NCBI RefSeq assembly: GCF_002795245.1
Contig: NZ_PGVG01000046.1
Location: forward strand, 1-51,909
Direction of reading: 5' to 3'
DNA length: 51,909 nt
Source: Bradyrhizobium forestalis
GTDB lineage: Bacteria > Pseudomonadota > Alphaproteobacteria > Rhizobiales > Xanthobacteraceae
The position numbers and the translations under genes were made by a program. Below are positions 26,435-35,286 of this stretch, one piece after another. The stretch's first letter is position 1. Each line of letters starts with the position of its first letter. The notes beneath the pieces are model-generated. The model was not told the DNA's origin. It saw nothing but the letters and a program-made list of their open reading frames with translations, and searched no databases.

Positions 26435-28771
26435 CTAGAAGTCCAACAGCACGTCGTCGGGGGCTGCAAGAGTATCAATCAAGAAATTGGCCCGCTTAGT
26501 GTGAGCTCTGTTAGGATGGACGATAGAACCATCAGATTTTTCTCGCCCACTGGTATAAGTGACTTTATGCTTTGCTAAATTTATGAGGCACTTCTCCACG
26601 AGGCTGGGGTCAAGCTTGCCAATCCCACGAAAGAATGCGGCGCGCTTTCTTCCGGATCCCGGCTGACGAAACAGCTTTCGAAGACAGATCTTGAGCACTT
26701 TGAAATGGTCGGGAATTGCCATTCCCAACACATCGGCGTTCGTGCCATCGGCGATTTCTAGCGTCGCGATCTTATCGCTTCGAATTCCTAGCCCCTCCAG
26801 GTGCTCGGCTATAGCTGAGGAACAATATAGAAGTCCGATTCGGCTATTGCCGAACTGCACGGTCTTGAGCGCAGAAAAATCTGCAGAGAGATCTAGCTGC
26901 TCAATCACACAATCCTCAAAGTGGAGGCGCAGGCGGCTTGCCGTAGCCGCTTCAATCTCTATTGCCGGCAGCAGTGCGCTTCGAACATGCACCGAGCGAA
27001 GGTCACTCCTTAGGCAGACATCCGGCTCTCTCATCGCGCACAACAGCAGATCCGCAAGCAAATTCCCTCTACTCAGAGTATGATCCGTCGAGGCCTCCAG
27101 CAAAGCGATACCTAGAGCGCCTAACTGATTGGTCGCCTTGAGGGCTGAGATAACGACATCTACGGTCAGATCGGAGATTGCTGACCGTGTGTTCAAAAGA
27201 GATTCCAAAAGAGGGCGAACCGGTTCAGACCTTATGTATTGCTTATCCCGGCTCGAGAGGATCGCCACGGCTTCTACGATCGAACCACCCTGGGCTGCCT
27301 CGAAGAACGCTTGGTCGATAAAGCTTCGCTCTTCGTTGGACCTTCCCGCTGTTAGACCCGGCAATCGCATCAACACCTGCTGAACAGACAGATCAGGCTC
27401 CATCTGAAACACTTCCCTGAAAGCCTGCGCGACGTGGAGACTAGTCACCCGCCCAACATCGGCGATGTTAGTCCGAGCATGCAATGCCACGCGTTCTACG
27501 AGACGCCGGATCTGTGCTGGCTCCGCACCGCGCGCCACCTTTGTCTCTCGCTTCGAAAGCTTATCGAGCAAGCTGTTCCATCCTTCCCCAGGGGAGGGAG
27601 GGGACAGAATGCCATCCAAATCACTCTCATGATCCCGCAGTTGAAAATAGATATACGACAGCAACAACGGACGCTGTGGTAGCCACTCTAGTATGATCGG
27701 GTCTCTCGCTTTCGGAAGGATCTTGCGAAATAGTGCCTTAACTTCATTTTCGTTTAGATCGTGCAGTGATACGTGCGAGAACAGTGAAGCACCGAGACTG
27801 TCCTTCATCTCATCGAAGGTTGCAAAATAGCTTTCTCGGCCCGAAATGAAAATCGGTGTCTGAGGGGGTGAGTCTTGAATGAATGCGCGTATTATGTGTG
27901 ACGACGCAAACCGAATGTCCTTGGAAGATGTCGTCAGTCGCGTGAACCCTGTCCGAATAAGCTCGTCGAAACCATCCAAAATCACAACGCAGCCGTCCGA
28001 CGCCCACGCGTGAACGAGCTTATCGCGCTCCCCCCTAAGACCAACCCATTTGGCGTGACGCTCGATCAAATCCACTGCATCGTCGTGATCATCAAGCGCG
28101 GAATCGGCCAAGTTGATATAGAGAGGGAATCGTGTGATTTCGCCATTGTTGAATTTTTCTTGTAAGCGGAAGAAGAGTTCTCGAAACGTCATGCTTTTCC
28201 CGACGCCGAAATCGCCGGTGACTACGATCCTAGAGCGCTTCTTCTGGACGAGATCCTCGATGAGGCGGTCGAGCGACAGCTCTTGCTCCGTTCCTGCAAC
28301 GCGCAGGGGCACGCTCACGAATTGATTGCGAGAGACCTCGAGACTGTCATCTGTTGGATTGCGAACGCTTCCGAATGGGCGTTTCGAACGTTCGATAAGA
28401 TATGTCGAGCTGCAGTTGTATTGATTGATGAACGCGGGCAGAGAGCATGCCGTGATCCACGATCCATTTTGCTCAGCTACGCGGTGAACTTCCGGTGAGG
28501 GATCCGTAGGCGTTATAAAGAAGCCCTTGATCGGTTTGGTGGGCGCATCCCCAAATATTGGACGCCGCAGATCACGAATTTTGCCGATGTCGTTTTCCGC
28601 CTTCTTCTTCGACCGGTCGATCGTGCATTCAATCACAAGATGCTCAGAACCGGAGTCAACCATGATGTCCACTTCACGGCCATCAAAGCTTCGGTTCTCC
28701 TGGACGTTTTGCCAATTCTTTTTGCAAAATTCGAGTACGAGATGTTCGAAGCCACGGCCCGCATCAACCAT
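26435..28771 (-). CDS. Nuclease-NACHT (STAND) NTPase, NLR-like defence protein
   Basis: This 778-residue protein looks like a bacterial NLR. Residues 8-105 form a PD-(D/E)xK nuclease-like domain (REVDIMVD, then LVIECT), in which the usual Lys of the ExK motif is Thr. Residues about 180-330 form a NACHT/STAND NTPase with Walker A GDFGVGKS and Walker B VVILDGFDEL, followed by FISGRESY. Residues 400-560 are helical. Residues 600-700 have a repeat-like pattern (VIEQLDLSADFSALKTVQFGNS) resembling pentapeptide or leucine-rich sensing repeats. I choose the ATG at 28771 because GGAGG lies 8 nt upstream. In Avs and bNACHT systems such proteins recognise phage products and trigger nuclease activity. 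It is alone between border repeats 4 and 5, so it is probably a one-gene system. Confidence 0.87.
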   Translation of the reverse strand: MVDAGRGFEHLVLEFCKKNWQNVQENRSFDGREVDIMVDSGSEHLVIECTIDRSKKKAENDIGKIRDLRRPIFGDAPTKPIKGFFITPTDPSPEVHRVAEQNGSWITACSLPAFINQYNCSSTYLIERSKRPFGSVRNPTDDSLEVSRNQFVSVPLRVAGTEQELSLDRLIEDLVQKKRSRIVVTGDFGVGKSMTFRELFFRLQEKFNNGEITRFPLYINLADSALDDHDDAVDLIERHAKWVGLRGERDKLVHAWASDGCVVILDGFDELIRTGFTRLTTSSKDIRFASSHIIRAFIQDSPPQTPIFISGRESYFATFDEMKDSLGASLFSHVSLHDLNENEVKALFRKILPKARDPIILEWLPQRPLLLSYIYFQLRDHESDLDGILSPPSPGEGWNSLLDKLSKRETKVARGAEPAQIRRLVERVALHARTNIADVGRVTSLHVAQAFREVFQMEPDLSVQQVLMRLPGLTAGRSNEERSFIDQAFFEAAQGGSIVEAVAILSSRDKQYIRSEPVRPLLESLLNTRSAISDLTVDVVISALKATNQLGALGIALLEASTDHTLSRGNLLADLLLCAMREPDVCLRSDLRSVHVRSALLPAIEIEAATASRLRLHFEDCVIEQLDLSADFSALKTVQFGNSRIGLLYCSSAIAEHLEGLGIRSDKIATLEIADGTNADVLGMAIPDHFKVLKICLRKLFRQPGSGRKRAAFFRGIGKLDPSLVEKCLINLAKHKVTYTSGREKSDGSIVHPNRAHTKRANFLIDTLAAPDDVLLDF

Positions 28772-28774
28772 CAC

Positions 28775-29082
28775 GCTAACCTCCTCCGGACGATTGATTC
28801 TACTATTAGCTGAACGCTAGCACCTCGCAACCATCTCTGTCATACTAAAGGGGCCCGACGTTAGTCGAAGGCTCCGGGCGAAGATGGGAGCCTGCGTTTG
28901 CTTCGAGGAGAATGGGCTGTCTAGCACCCGACGCGACATGCTGCCGCGCGGGTCCTCTTTCGACCGGAGTCACTTTTGCGAAGCCGGGCGTTTTTCACGA
29001 CGCAGGTGAAGCCATGCATTCTTCCGCGCGATCTTCGGATATGAGATGTTATGGAAGAAGTCTGCCTAGGGCCGACCGGCAA
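28775..29082. other. Intergenic region holding border repeat 5
   Basis: About 308 bp containing the NACHT promoter region and border repeat 5 near its right end. No gene is evident. Confidence 0.45.
29033..29079 (+). repeat. Cassette-border repeat, copy 5
   Basis: CTTCGG is at 29033 and GTTATGGAA starts at 29048 (15 nt), followed by GAAGTCTGCC-TAG-GGCCGA, an imperfect version of the copy 2 hairpin. It ends a few bases before the stop codon of the HNH-RecQ gene. Confidence 0.72.
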
Positions 29083-30756
29083 TTAGTCGCAGAGCACTTT
29101 GCGGACGAAGGCAAGCGGCCCCTGGCGGCTGATGAAGCGCTGCTGGCACGAATCGCAACAATCTGCCCTCTGCTGCTGCACTCCGCGATCCGCAAACACG
29201 AGTTCTAGCAGCCAAGTTGAAAAGCTCCTGCGTTCAGCTCGCCTGGGTCCCATGAAATATCCAACAAGAGCCTCCCGGAAGCATCCCTGGCACGTCGTTA
29301 GGCGTGCCATTCGATCGATTTGAGTGGCCTTGTGGTTTGACGCGGCTAAGGCCTCGGCAGGCGACAATTGGGCGTTCCCCACCGCCCGATCAGCCATAAA
29401 CTGCAAAAGACCGATGTCGCGCCGCGTATTGCTCCGATCGTGCAGCAGCACTGCAACAGAGGCTTTGCCGTCTCGGCCGGCGCGTCCGAATTCTTGAAGA
29501 TAGTCCTCAATGGAAGATGGATGCTGCCAATGGATGACCAAGCGAACGTTTTTGATGTCGAGGCCCATACCGAACGCGCTCGTACAGATGATTCGATCGA
29601 CCTCCGGCCGACTTTCCCCGGAGAATCTCTTCAAGAGCTGCTCCCGCTTCCAGGCGTCACCGAGCTGCGAATGATAGAACGGCGTTCTTAAACCCTGTTC
29701 GCTAAGATGCTTTTGTAGCGCCTCCCCAATCTTCCGGGTTGGTACGAAAATCATCACCTTACCGCGACTTGGCATACGAACGCGACAAAGCTGCGCGATA
29801 ACTCCAGGACGTTCGTCGACTGCCACGCTCCATCGACAAAGCGCAATGTTGGGTCGGTCAACTCCGCGCACGAATACTTGCGCGTCCGGGATACCGAGCG
29901 ACTTCAGGATGCGTTCTTGCATGTCCTGTCCAGCCGTCGCCGTGAACGCCAAAACCGGCGGCGACCCCAGCGCTTCGCGAACCTCCTTGAGACGGCCATA
30001 CTCCGGCCGAAAATCCACGCCCCACTGGTCAACGCAGTGAGCTTCGTCGATCACCAAAAACGCGGGCCGAAGTGACCGCAGCAGCTGTTGCTCATTGAGA
30101 TTTCGAACAAAGAACCGTTCCGGCGCCGCATACAGCAACTTAATATGGTTGCTCGCCAACAGCCGGTAGCGAAGGCGCTTCTCATCCACGTCAATGTCAC
30201 TGTTGATAAAGCTGGATGGAATCTTGCGCCTCAGCAACGCGGAGACCTGCTCGCCCATGAGCGCTTTCAAGGGAGACACGACCACGCTGACCTGCCGTCG
30301 CAAAACTGCCGGCAATTGAAAGCACAGCGTCTTGCCAAAACCCGTCGGGCTGACAACCAGAATCGATCGACCCGCAAGGGCTGCTTGGACGACCGCCAGC
30401 TGACCGTCCCGAAAGCGATCTAAGCCGAATAACCGGAGCGCCGGCCCGAAGTTCTGGCCCTCCTCGGGGACCTCACCCCGGCGATCGAGCCATCGGGCCA
30501 GTCTCACGGCCCACCGTTCGATGGCGCGGCGACCTAGTCCGGCAGCAAGTTTGGGATGATGTGCCGCATGACAGCCGTCGCACAGAGTCACCAAGTTTGA
30601 AGGTTCATCGGTACCACCGGCCGATCGTGGAAGGAGATGATGAATGTCAGCGTCACCGCGGCTGCATGGCGTCTCGCATTCGACGCATTTAAATTTGTCG
30701 CGCCGAAGGATGCCCTCTCTAACCTTGCGCCAATCTCCCTCGACTGCTCCCGTCAA
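29083..30756 (-). CDS. HNH nuclease-RecQ helicase fusion
   Basis: This 557-residue protein joins an N-terminal HNH nuclease to a RecQ-type SF2 helicase. The HNH domain (about 10-70) has Cys24, Cys27, His39-His40, Asn54, Cys59 and Cys62 with a final HAAHHP. The helicase core (about 105-440) has FRDGQ, Walker A SPTGFGKT, DEAHCVDQWGVDFR, FTATA and the QEFGRAGRDG motif. The C-terminus holds a Cys-rich zinc site (TCQGCFREALVGYF and CCDSC). No ATG is available near the start: the 5' codon is a TTG preceded by GAGGGG. Such a fusion suggests an enzyme that unwinds and nicks foreign or recombining DNA. It stands alone between repeats 5 and 6, so it is probably a single-gene defence module. Confidence 0.88.
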   Translation of the reverse strand: MTGAVEGDWRKVREGILRRDKFKCVECETPCSRGDADIHHLLPRSAGGTDEPSNLVTLCDGCHAAHHPKLAAGLGRRAIERWAVRLARWLDRRGEVPEEGQNFGPALRLFGLDRFRDGQLAVVQAALAGRSILVVSPTGFGKTLCFQLPAVLRRQVSVVVSPLKALMGEQVSALLRRKIPSSFINSDIDVDEKRLRYRLLASNHIKLLYAAPERFFVRNLNEQQLLRSLRPAFLVIDEAHCVDQWGVDFRPEYGRLKEVREALGSPPVLAFTATAGQDMQERILKSLGIPDAQVFVRGVDRPNIALCRWSVAVDERPGVIAQLCRVRMPSRGKVMIFVPTRKIGEALQKHLSEQGLRTPFYHSQLGDAWKREQLLKRFSGESRPEVDRIICTSAFGMGLDIKNVRLVIHWQHPSSIEDYLQEFGRAGRDGKASVAVLLHDRSNTRRDIGLLQFMADRAVGNAQLSPAEALAASNHKATQIDRMARLTTCQGCFREALVGYFMGPRRAERRSFSTWLLELVFADRGVQQQRADCCDSCQQRFISRQGPLAFVRKVLCD

Positions 30757-30932
30757 AGCCCCTCTCGCTTCTCGATATCAGGATGTCGAGCCCTGCCACG
30801 ATGGCGTCGAGTGCTCCCGACGGACGCCTCCAAACATCAAGGCTGGATTACCGAACCGGCCCGAAAAAGGGAAGCGCTTGGCGAGGTACAGGCTTGCGGC
30901 GGCCTGGCGCACGGGTCGCGCGGCTTGGCCGG

Positions 30933-30980
30933 ATTCGGAAAATTAGTTGTTATGGAAGAAGTCGGCCAGTGACCTAGCCG
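30933..30980 (+). repeat. Cassette-border repeat, copy 6
   Basis: ATTCGG is at 30933 and GTTATGGAA starts at 30949 (16 nt), followed by GAAGTCGGCC, identical to copy 2 over that stretch, then AGTGACCTAGCCG. It lies in the space between the divergently transcribed HNH-RecQ and MrcB-HNH genes. Confidence 0.74.
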
Positions 30981-31045
30981 TCCGCTACTTTCGTCGCGTT
31001 CAATAGCGCACATCCCATGGTAGCATCGCTCCGATGGGGGAAACA

Positions 31046-32173
31046 ATGCTTGAGCTCGACAAGGTCTTTGAGGACTATCTTTTGAACTCCGAAGAAGAAA
31101 TCGGAGGAGTTAAGGCCAGGCGTCGCTTAAGGCCTGGGGAGGCCCTCGCCGTTGACAACATCATCACCAAGGACCTGCCTCAGCTAATTAGGCAATTGGT
31201 TTCCGGCTCGGGAAGAGATGTCACGAAGTATCGGGTTTATGGATCGGTGGGCCAGTTGAACCGGACCCTGTCCTATATCCCATGGGTTGCCGTTCTACGG
31301 AGAGATATCACCAAATCAACTGAGCGCGGCTACTATGTTGTCCTGCTCTTCAGTCAGGATATGCAGAATTGCTTCCTCTCACTGAACCAGGGCTTCACCC
31401 AATTCCGCGAGGCCTTCGGAGACAAAGTAGGGAATAGGAAGGTTTCGCAAGTTGCCGGCTTAGCAATCCAAAACCTATCCATTGCTCCGGATCTTATTGC
31501 AGGCCCCCTCGATCTATCCGCTACCAGGGAATTGGGAAAGGGCTATGAAAGCGGTGCTATCGTTAGTCGCCGCTATGGCGTCGGCGATGTAATTTCTGAA
31601 GCCCAATTTCGAGACGACCTCATTCAGCTGTTAGACTTGTACGACGAGCTGGTCGTGAAGCTGGGCCCTAACTTACTTGATCATCTCGAATCGATGTCCT
31701 CGGACGACTATCAGGAGGCAGCTAACGAAATCGCTACAGTCCTACCCAGCAAGTCGTTACCGACAGGGAGCCTACCCCCTCCTCCGAAGGTCGCCGGTAG
31801 GGAAACCGGGAAGTACAAACGCGATCCTGAAATGGCTGCGATCGCAATTCAGGCAGCGGGCCATCAATGCGAAGTTGAGCCGATTCATGCAACCTTTACT
31901 TCACGAAAAACCAAAAAGCCATTCGTTGAAGCTCACCACTTGATCCCGATGCAGTGCCAGAATGATTTTAAGGTCAGCTTAGACGTTCCGGAGAACATTG
32001 TGGCGCTGTGCCCCGGTTGCCATCGAAAGTTTCACCATGCGCGATTCGGTGAGCTAAAGCCCTCGCTAGGAAAATTATTTTCTACAAGGAGCGCGGCCCT
32101 CAAATCTAGAAGCATCAATATCGAACTCGAGAAGCTGCATAAGGTCTACAAGAGCGATGTCGAAGAGGACTAA
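31046..32173 (+). CDS. MrcB-domain HNH endonuclease (type IV restriction-like)
   Basis: This 375-residue protein starts with an MrcB/DUF3578-type domain (about 5-180: YRVYGSVGQLNRTLSYIPWV, then YYVVLLFSQDM and FLSLNQGF), a family associated with sensing modified DNA next to nuclease domains. A linker with SLPPPPK follows. The C-terminal HNH nuclease (about 265-335) has EAHHLIPM, Asn in PENIVAL and CPGCHRKFHH. The start at 31046 is preferred because GGGGGA lies 5 nt upstream; an ATG at 31034 has no such box. It is likely a one-gene restriction enzyme against modified phage DNA. Confidence 0.87.
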   Translation: MLELDKVFEDYLLNSEEEIGGVKARRRLRPGEALAVDNIITKDLPQLIRQLVSGSGRDVTKYRVYGSVGQLNRTLSYIPWVAVLRRDITKSTERGYYVVLLFSQDMQNCFLSLNQGFTQFREAFGDKVGNRKVSQVAGLAIQNLSIAPDLIAGPLDLSATRELGKGYESGAIVSRRYGVGDVISEAQFRDDLIQLLDLYDELVVKLGPNLLDHLESMSSDDYQEAANEIATVLPSKSLPTGSLPPPPKVAGRETGKYKRDPEMAAIAIQAAGHQCEVEPIHATFTSRKTKKPFVEAHHLIPMQCQNDFKVSLDVPENIVALCPGCHRKFHHARFGELKPSLGKLFSTRSAALKSRSINIELEKLHKVYKSDVEED

Positions 32174-32700
32174 GTTCTCGGGGTGCTCGTACGAAAGCAC
32201 GGATTTGATGGCGGGGCCAAATCCCGTTTGAGCACTTGAGTCATGAATGCCGCACCGGCTATTCGGTAAGCGCGGCCTACGGTCAGAAAACAATTCCGCT
32301 CTCAACCCACTCCTTGGTTCTCGTATCCCGCAAACGATTGATAATTCGAACATACTTTTCTCAAACCGGGCTCGCTACGTGCTCCATGCGCTGAATTTCT
32401 TGCTCGACGGGAAAAAAACTGCGGGTGTGAGTGGGGCCGGTCTTTGCGCTGCTTCCGGCTGAGGATCTCACCACTCCCATCCCTCTCAAGCCAAGTGAGC
32501 TTCTTGTATTTGTTTCTGAACTTTTTGCGTGTGAACTAGGGCGGTCCCGAAGCCCCTCACCTAAACTTTCGAGCAGTCCTGTCAACCTGACTGTCAACCG
32601 CGTCAACCTTGTCAACCTAACTTTTCGGTGCCTTCAGCTACCGCAGTGGCGGGGTGCGAATTACCCGCGAGCGATCTGAAAGCCGGAAGGACCCGTGGCC
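32174..32700. other. Intergenic region with GTCAACC repeats
   Basis: About 527 bp between the MrcB-HNH and replication-like genes, which converge on it. Apart from the GTCAACC cluster at 32581-32617 I see no gene here. Confidence 0.45.
32581..32617. repeat. Four GTCAACC direct repeats
   Basis: GTCAACC occurs at 32581, 32593, 32602 and 32611, with start-to-start distances of 12, 9 and 9 bp. Read on the other strand the unit is GGTTGAC. The cluster lies just downstream of the replication-initiator-like gene, where iterons or a regulator-binding array would fit. Confidence 0.6.
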
Positions 32701-33576
32701 CTAGACACGTCGCAACACTCCACGAGCCAACAGTTCTTCAACAATGTAATCGCGGCCCCCTCCCCTCTGTCTCAGTTCGGCAGCCGTAGCCGCTTCTTGC
32801 ATGGGAAGGTCCATCGCATCCACGATCACGGCCAACGTTGGCGTCGAGCGGAATTCATTCAGTAGATCGTTATTCCACCTACGAGTGGCTGACACCTCCG
32901 CCGCCGCTGCTGCAGAATTTGTACGCTGCCCGCTATAGCGAAGGGAGGCATCAGAAGCGCTTCCTTCATCGCCAAGCCTGCTTCTATTCCAGCGCGGGAG
33001 ATGCTCATTGCGAGCGTCGTTCCTCAAGGTTGATGAGATATGATTAGTGGGATCCATTCCTTCAATAGAGTTGATGGAAGAGGTTTGTATGACACCGTTG
33101 TCGGGCTGACTGTGACGCGATTGGCAGGTTGAGGAGCCGAGACTGTCAGCCTGAGAGTGACAAGGTTGGCATTGTGAAGGTGACAAGCTTGGACGCTCAA
33201 AACGAGCAGCCCACTCTTTCCGTCGGAGCTTGTAGCGCCGTTCGAACTCGCGGAAGGCTTCCCAGTTCGGCTCGTAGCTGTTGCAATGCCGGTTGCCGGC
33301 ATGCTTGCGCTTACGGAACAACTGGGCTTCCACGAGGCGATTGCCAGCCCTGATGATTGTCCGCGTGCTGCATTTCAGTATGTGAGCGGCCGTTTCTTCC
33401 GAAGGATCACACCGGCCGGTCTTCCGATTGAAACTATCGATGAGAAAAACCGCGAACTGCTTCTCGGTACCATTGAGCAGTTCCGACATCGCAATGTGCT
33501 TGAAGGCAAGCAAAATATCGTTGGGTTGAAAAGGCATCGGCCAGCACTGTTCGGCGCCGGCTTGCAGGCGGACCAT
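32701..33576 (-). CDS. Phage-type replication initiator-like protein with in-gene iterons
   Basis: This 291-residue protein resembles lambda O-type initiators in layout. Residues 15-105 hold a winged-helix domain (LLAFKHIAMSELLNGTEKQFAVFL; ETAAHILKCSTRTIIRAGNRL). A low-complexity middle (about 125-165, with CQPCHSQ and CQSRHSQ) is encoded by repeated DNA, and a small helical C-terminal domain follows (DLPMQEAATAAELRQRG). In lambda the O gene contains its own origin iterons in the middle, and this gene has repeats in the same place (33090-33194). An in-frame ATG at 33537 is an alternative start. The initiator role is inferred from the layout and HTH. Confidence 0.68.
   Translation of the reverse strand: MVRLQAGAEQCWPMPFQPNDILLAFKHIAMSELLNGTEKQFAVFLIDSFNRKTGRCDPSEETAAHILKCSTRTIIRAGNRLVEAQLFRKRKHAGNRHCNSYEPNWEAFREFERRYKLRRKEWAARFERPSLSPSQCQPCHSQADSLGSSTCQSRHSQPDNGVIQTSSINSIEGMDPTNHISSTLRNDARNEHLPRWNRSRLGDEGSASDASLRYSGQRTNSAAAAAEVSATRRWNNDLLNEFRSTPTLAVIVDAMDLPMQEAATAAELRQRGGGRDYIVEELLARGVLRRV
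33090..33194 (+). repeat. Iteron-like repeats inside the replication-initiator-like gene
   Basis: Units resembling TGACAAGGTTGGCA start at 33090 (TGACACCGTTG), 33113 (TGACGCGATTGGCA), 33158 (TGACAAGGTTGGCA) and 33181 (TGACAAGCTTGGAC). Distances are 23, 45 and 23 bp, that is multiples of about two helical turns. In the protein this appears as a repeated Cys/His/Gln-rich segment. Confidence 0.6.
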
Positions 33577-33662
33577 TCCGCGATCCAGCGCGTCGACAGC
33601 TAGCCAAGATAGGATCGCCCAGTCTCGGAAGTTAAATGGAGGAGAAAAGCAGATAAACGGGG

Positions 33663-34547
33663 TCAGGCGGGATAACGCTCGGAATATCTCGTCGTAAGAC
33701 GCTTTTCCTTCGAGGCCTCGCTGCCAAACCCGGCCGCTCGCGATACTCGAGCCCGCGCCGCGGCTGCGATCGATGTATGTTTGCCTGCAAGGATATCAGC
33801 ACGCATCTCCTCGACCAGCTCTAGATCTCCTGCTTGATAGGAGCCGGAACCGGGTGGACGGCCGGCGCTCCGCCTGGTCTGGGAGTCAAACACTTGAGTT
33901 GGTTCTGAAATTACCTCGCACGCAGGCCGTGCCGCGGTATCGACGCCCTTCCATTCGCTCCCGAGTTCGCCAGGCTTTGCGGGTAGGTCCGGTTCGTCAC
34001 GTGCTTCGAACTTTGGGCCATCATCGCACCAAGGATCGAGTTCGCGTTCGGGCGCCCCTTGGATGGAATGCTGTGTAGCTGCAATGAGATCTTCCGAAGC
34101 GTCTAAGCCGGCCGTCGCCAAGTCGATGGCTTCTCGACGGACCGCAGCGGCAGGCCCACCGGGACAATCGGGGGGGCCGAGGTGTCGCGGCTTTGCGACC
34201 AGACGACGTAGACTCGAGGTTAATGACCCGACGCCCGGAGGTAGCTCTATCCCGTGGTGCTCACAAAACTTGCGTATCCCAGACTTGCTGACGATGATCC
34301 GATTGAGGAGCTTAGCTGCGTAGTCCCGGTCAATCGGGGCGTGCGCTCCGATCTCTCTTTTCATCGCCCAATACAGCTCAAGAAGGTCGATCGGCTCGCC
34401 GTTCGGCAGCAGAAATGTTCCTTCTGGAAAATGGCCGGAGATCGCCCAGTCGCAGATGCGGCGCAGGGTGAGCAATGGCAGCTCACCGCTTTGCTCCGAC
34501 CACCCATCAACGAGGTCCACGAAGTCGATGTATTTTGAGACCGCCAT
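33663..34547 (-). CDS. Hypothetical protein paired with the replication-like gene
   Basis: This is a protein of about 294 residues with no recognised domain. The N-terminal 110 residues are helical and ordered-looking (YIDFVDLVDGW; RRICDWAISGHFPEG; NRIIVSKSGIRKFCEHHGI). The rest is charged and partly low complexity, with a C-terminal ERSYSERYPA-like basic end and a helix (DLELVEEMRADILAG). I choose the ATG at 34547; a TTG start at 34568 is possible. It lies about 90 bp upstream of the replication-initiator-like gene on the same strand, so the two probably form one unit of a plasmid- or phage-derived element. Confidence 0.6.
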   Translation of the reverse strand: MAVSKYIDFVDLVDGWSEQSGELPLLTLRRICDWAISGHFPEGTFLLPNGEPIDLLELYWAMKREIGAHAPIDRDYAAKLLNRIIVSKSGIRKFCEHHGIELPPGVGSLTSSLRRLVAKPRHLGPPDCPGGPAAAVRREAIDLATAGLDASEDLIAATQHSIQGAPERELDPWCDDGPKFEARDEPDLPAKPGELGSEWKGVDTAARPACEVISEPTQVFDSQTRRSAGRPPGSGSYQAGDLELVEEMRADILAGKHTSIAAAARARVSRAAGFGSEASKEKRLTTRYSERYPA

Positions 34548-34669
34548 GACTCGGGAGAGAATCTCCAAATCAACAGGCAGGGATTCTTCTTCCTTTCACT
34601 GCCATTTTTCAACCGAGACGCCCTAAAAAGCTGTCGAGTACACGGTATGAGCCCCTTGGGACTCAGTCC

Positions 34670-34846
34670 ATGACCGATTCGGACAACGACCTCCGCGAAA
34701 TCGCGGCCATTCTTGCGGCCGCCCACCAGCGTCTTTCCGAGCGAAAGTCCAGTCAAAAAAGCCGTTGTGGGACAAAAACTCTGCTCGACTGTGACGAACA
34801 GTCTGAGGGTGATGTGGCCCGAAAAGCCCAGGAAGTTAGCCCGTGA
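34670..34846 (+). CDS. Small protein preceding DUF2924 (58 aa)
   Basis: This ATG-TGA frame of 59 codons starts MTDSDNDLREIAAILAAA and continues as a charged helix. Its stop codon overlaps the GTG start of the DUF2924 gene by 4 bp (GTGA), the same spacing as between the next genes, which strongly suggests it is a real first gene of that operon. The function is unknown. Confidence 0.6.
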   Translation: MTDSDNDLREIAAILAAAHQRLSERKSSQKSRCGTKTLLDCDEQSEGDVARKAQEVSP

Positions 34847-35286
34847 AAGAGACCATTTTGTCGCAGTTGGCAGCCCTGAAAGGCGCCTCCGCCCCCGTTC
34901 TAAAGGCCCGCTGGCGCGAGCTCTTCGATTCGGAGCCCCCTGCCTATAACCGCCGCTTCCTGGAGAGCCGGCTGGCCTACCGAATTCAGGAATTGGCCTA
35001 TGGCGGCCTGAGCCGGGAAACCACCGAGCGGCTCAAAGCCATGGCCAAGCAATATGCCGACCAAAAACCGGCGGAGCGCAAAGCGCGGCCGCTGCTGCGG
35101 CCAGTCGCCGGGACCAAGCTGATCCGCGAATGGGAGGGCGTGGAGCACTGCGTCACCGTCCGCCATGACGATTTCGAATATCTCGGCCGCCCCTACAAGT
35201 CTCTGTCCTCAGTTGCCCGCCAGATCACCGGCACCCAGTGGAATGGCTGGGTGTTCTTCGGCCTCAAGAATTCGGTTGGCAAATGA
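34843..35286 (+). CDS. DUF2924 family protein
   Basis: This 147-residue protein matches DUF2924, a family nearly always encoded next to serine recombinases in alphaproteobacterial islands. Visible hallmarks are LKARWRELFDSEPP, FLESRLAYRIQELAYGG and the C-terminal part with REWEGVEHCVTV, YKSLSSVARQITG and WNGWVFFGL. Its start is a GTG overlapping the upstream stop, and its stop overlaps the recombinase ATG by 4 bp. It is probably a DNA-binding accessory factor for recombinase R3. Confidence 0.85.
   Translation: MKETILSQLAALKGASAPVLKARWRELFDSEPPAYNRRFLESRLAYRIQELAYGGLSRETTERLKAMAKQYADQKPAERKARPLLRPVAGTKLIREWEGVEHCVTVRHDDFEYLGRPYKSLSSVARQITGTQWNGWVFFGLKNSVGK

Noticed and set aside
26077..26499. 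An open frame of 140 codons between border repeats 3 and 4
   Set aside because: It starts inside repeat 3, runs into the end of the NACHT gene, and has no ribosome binding site or family likeness.
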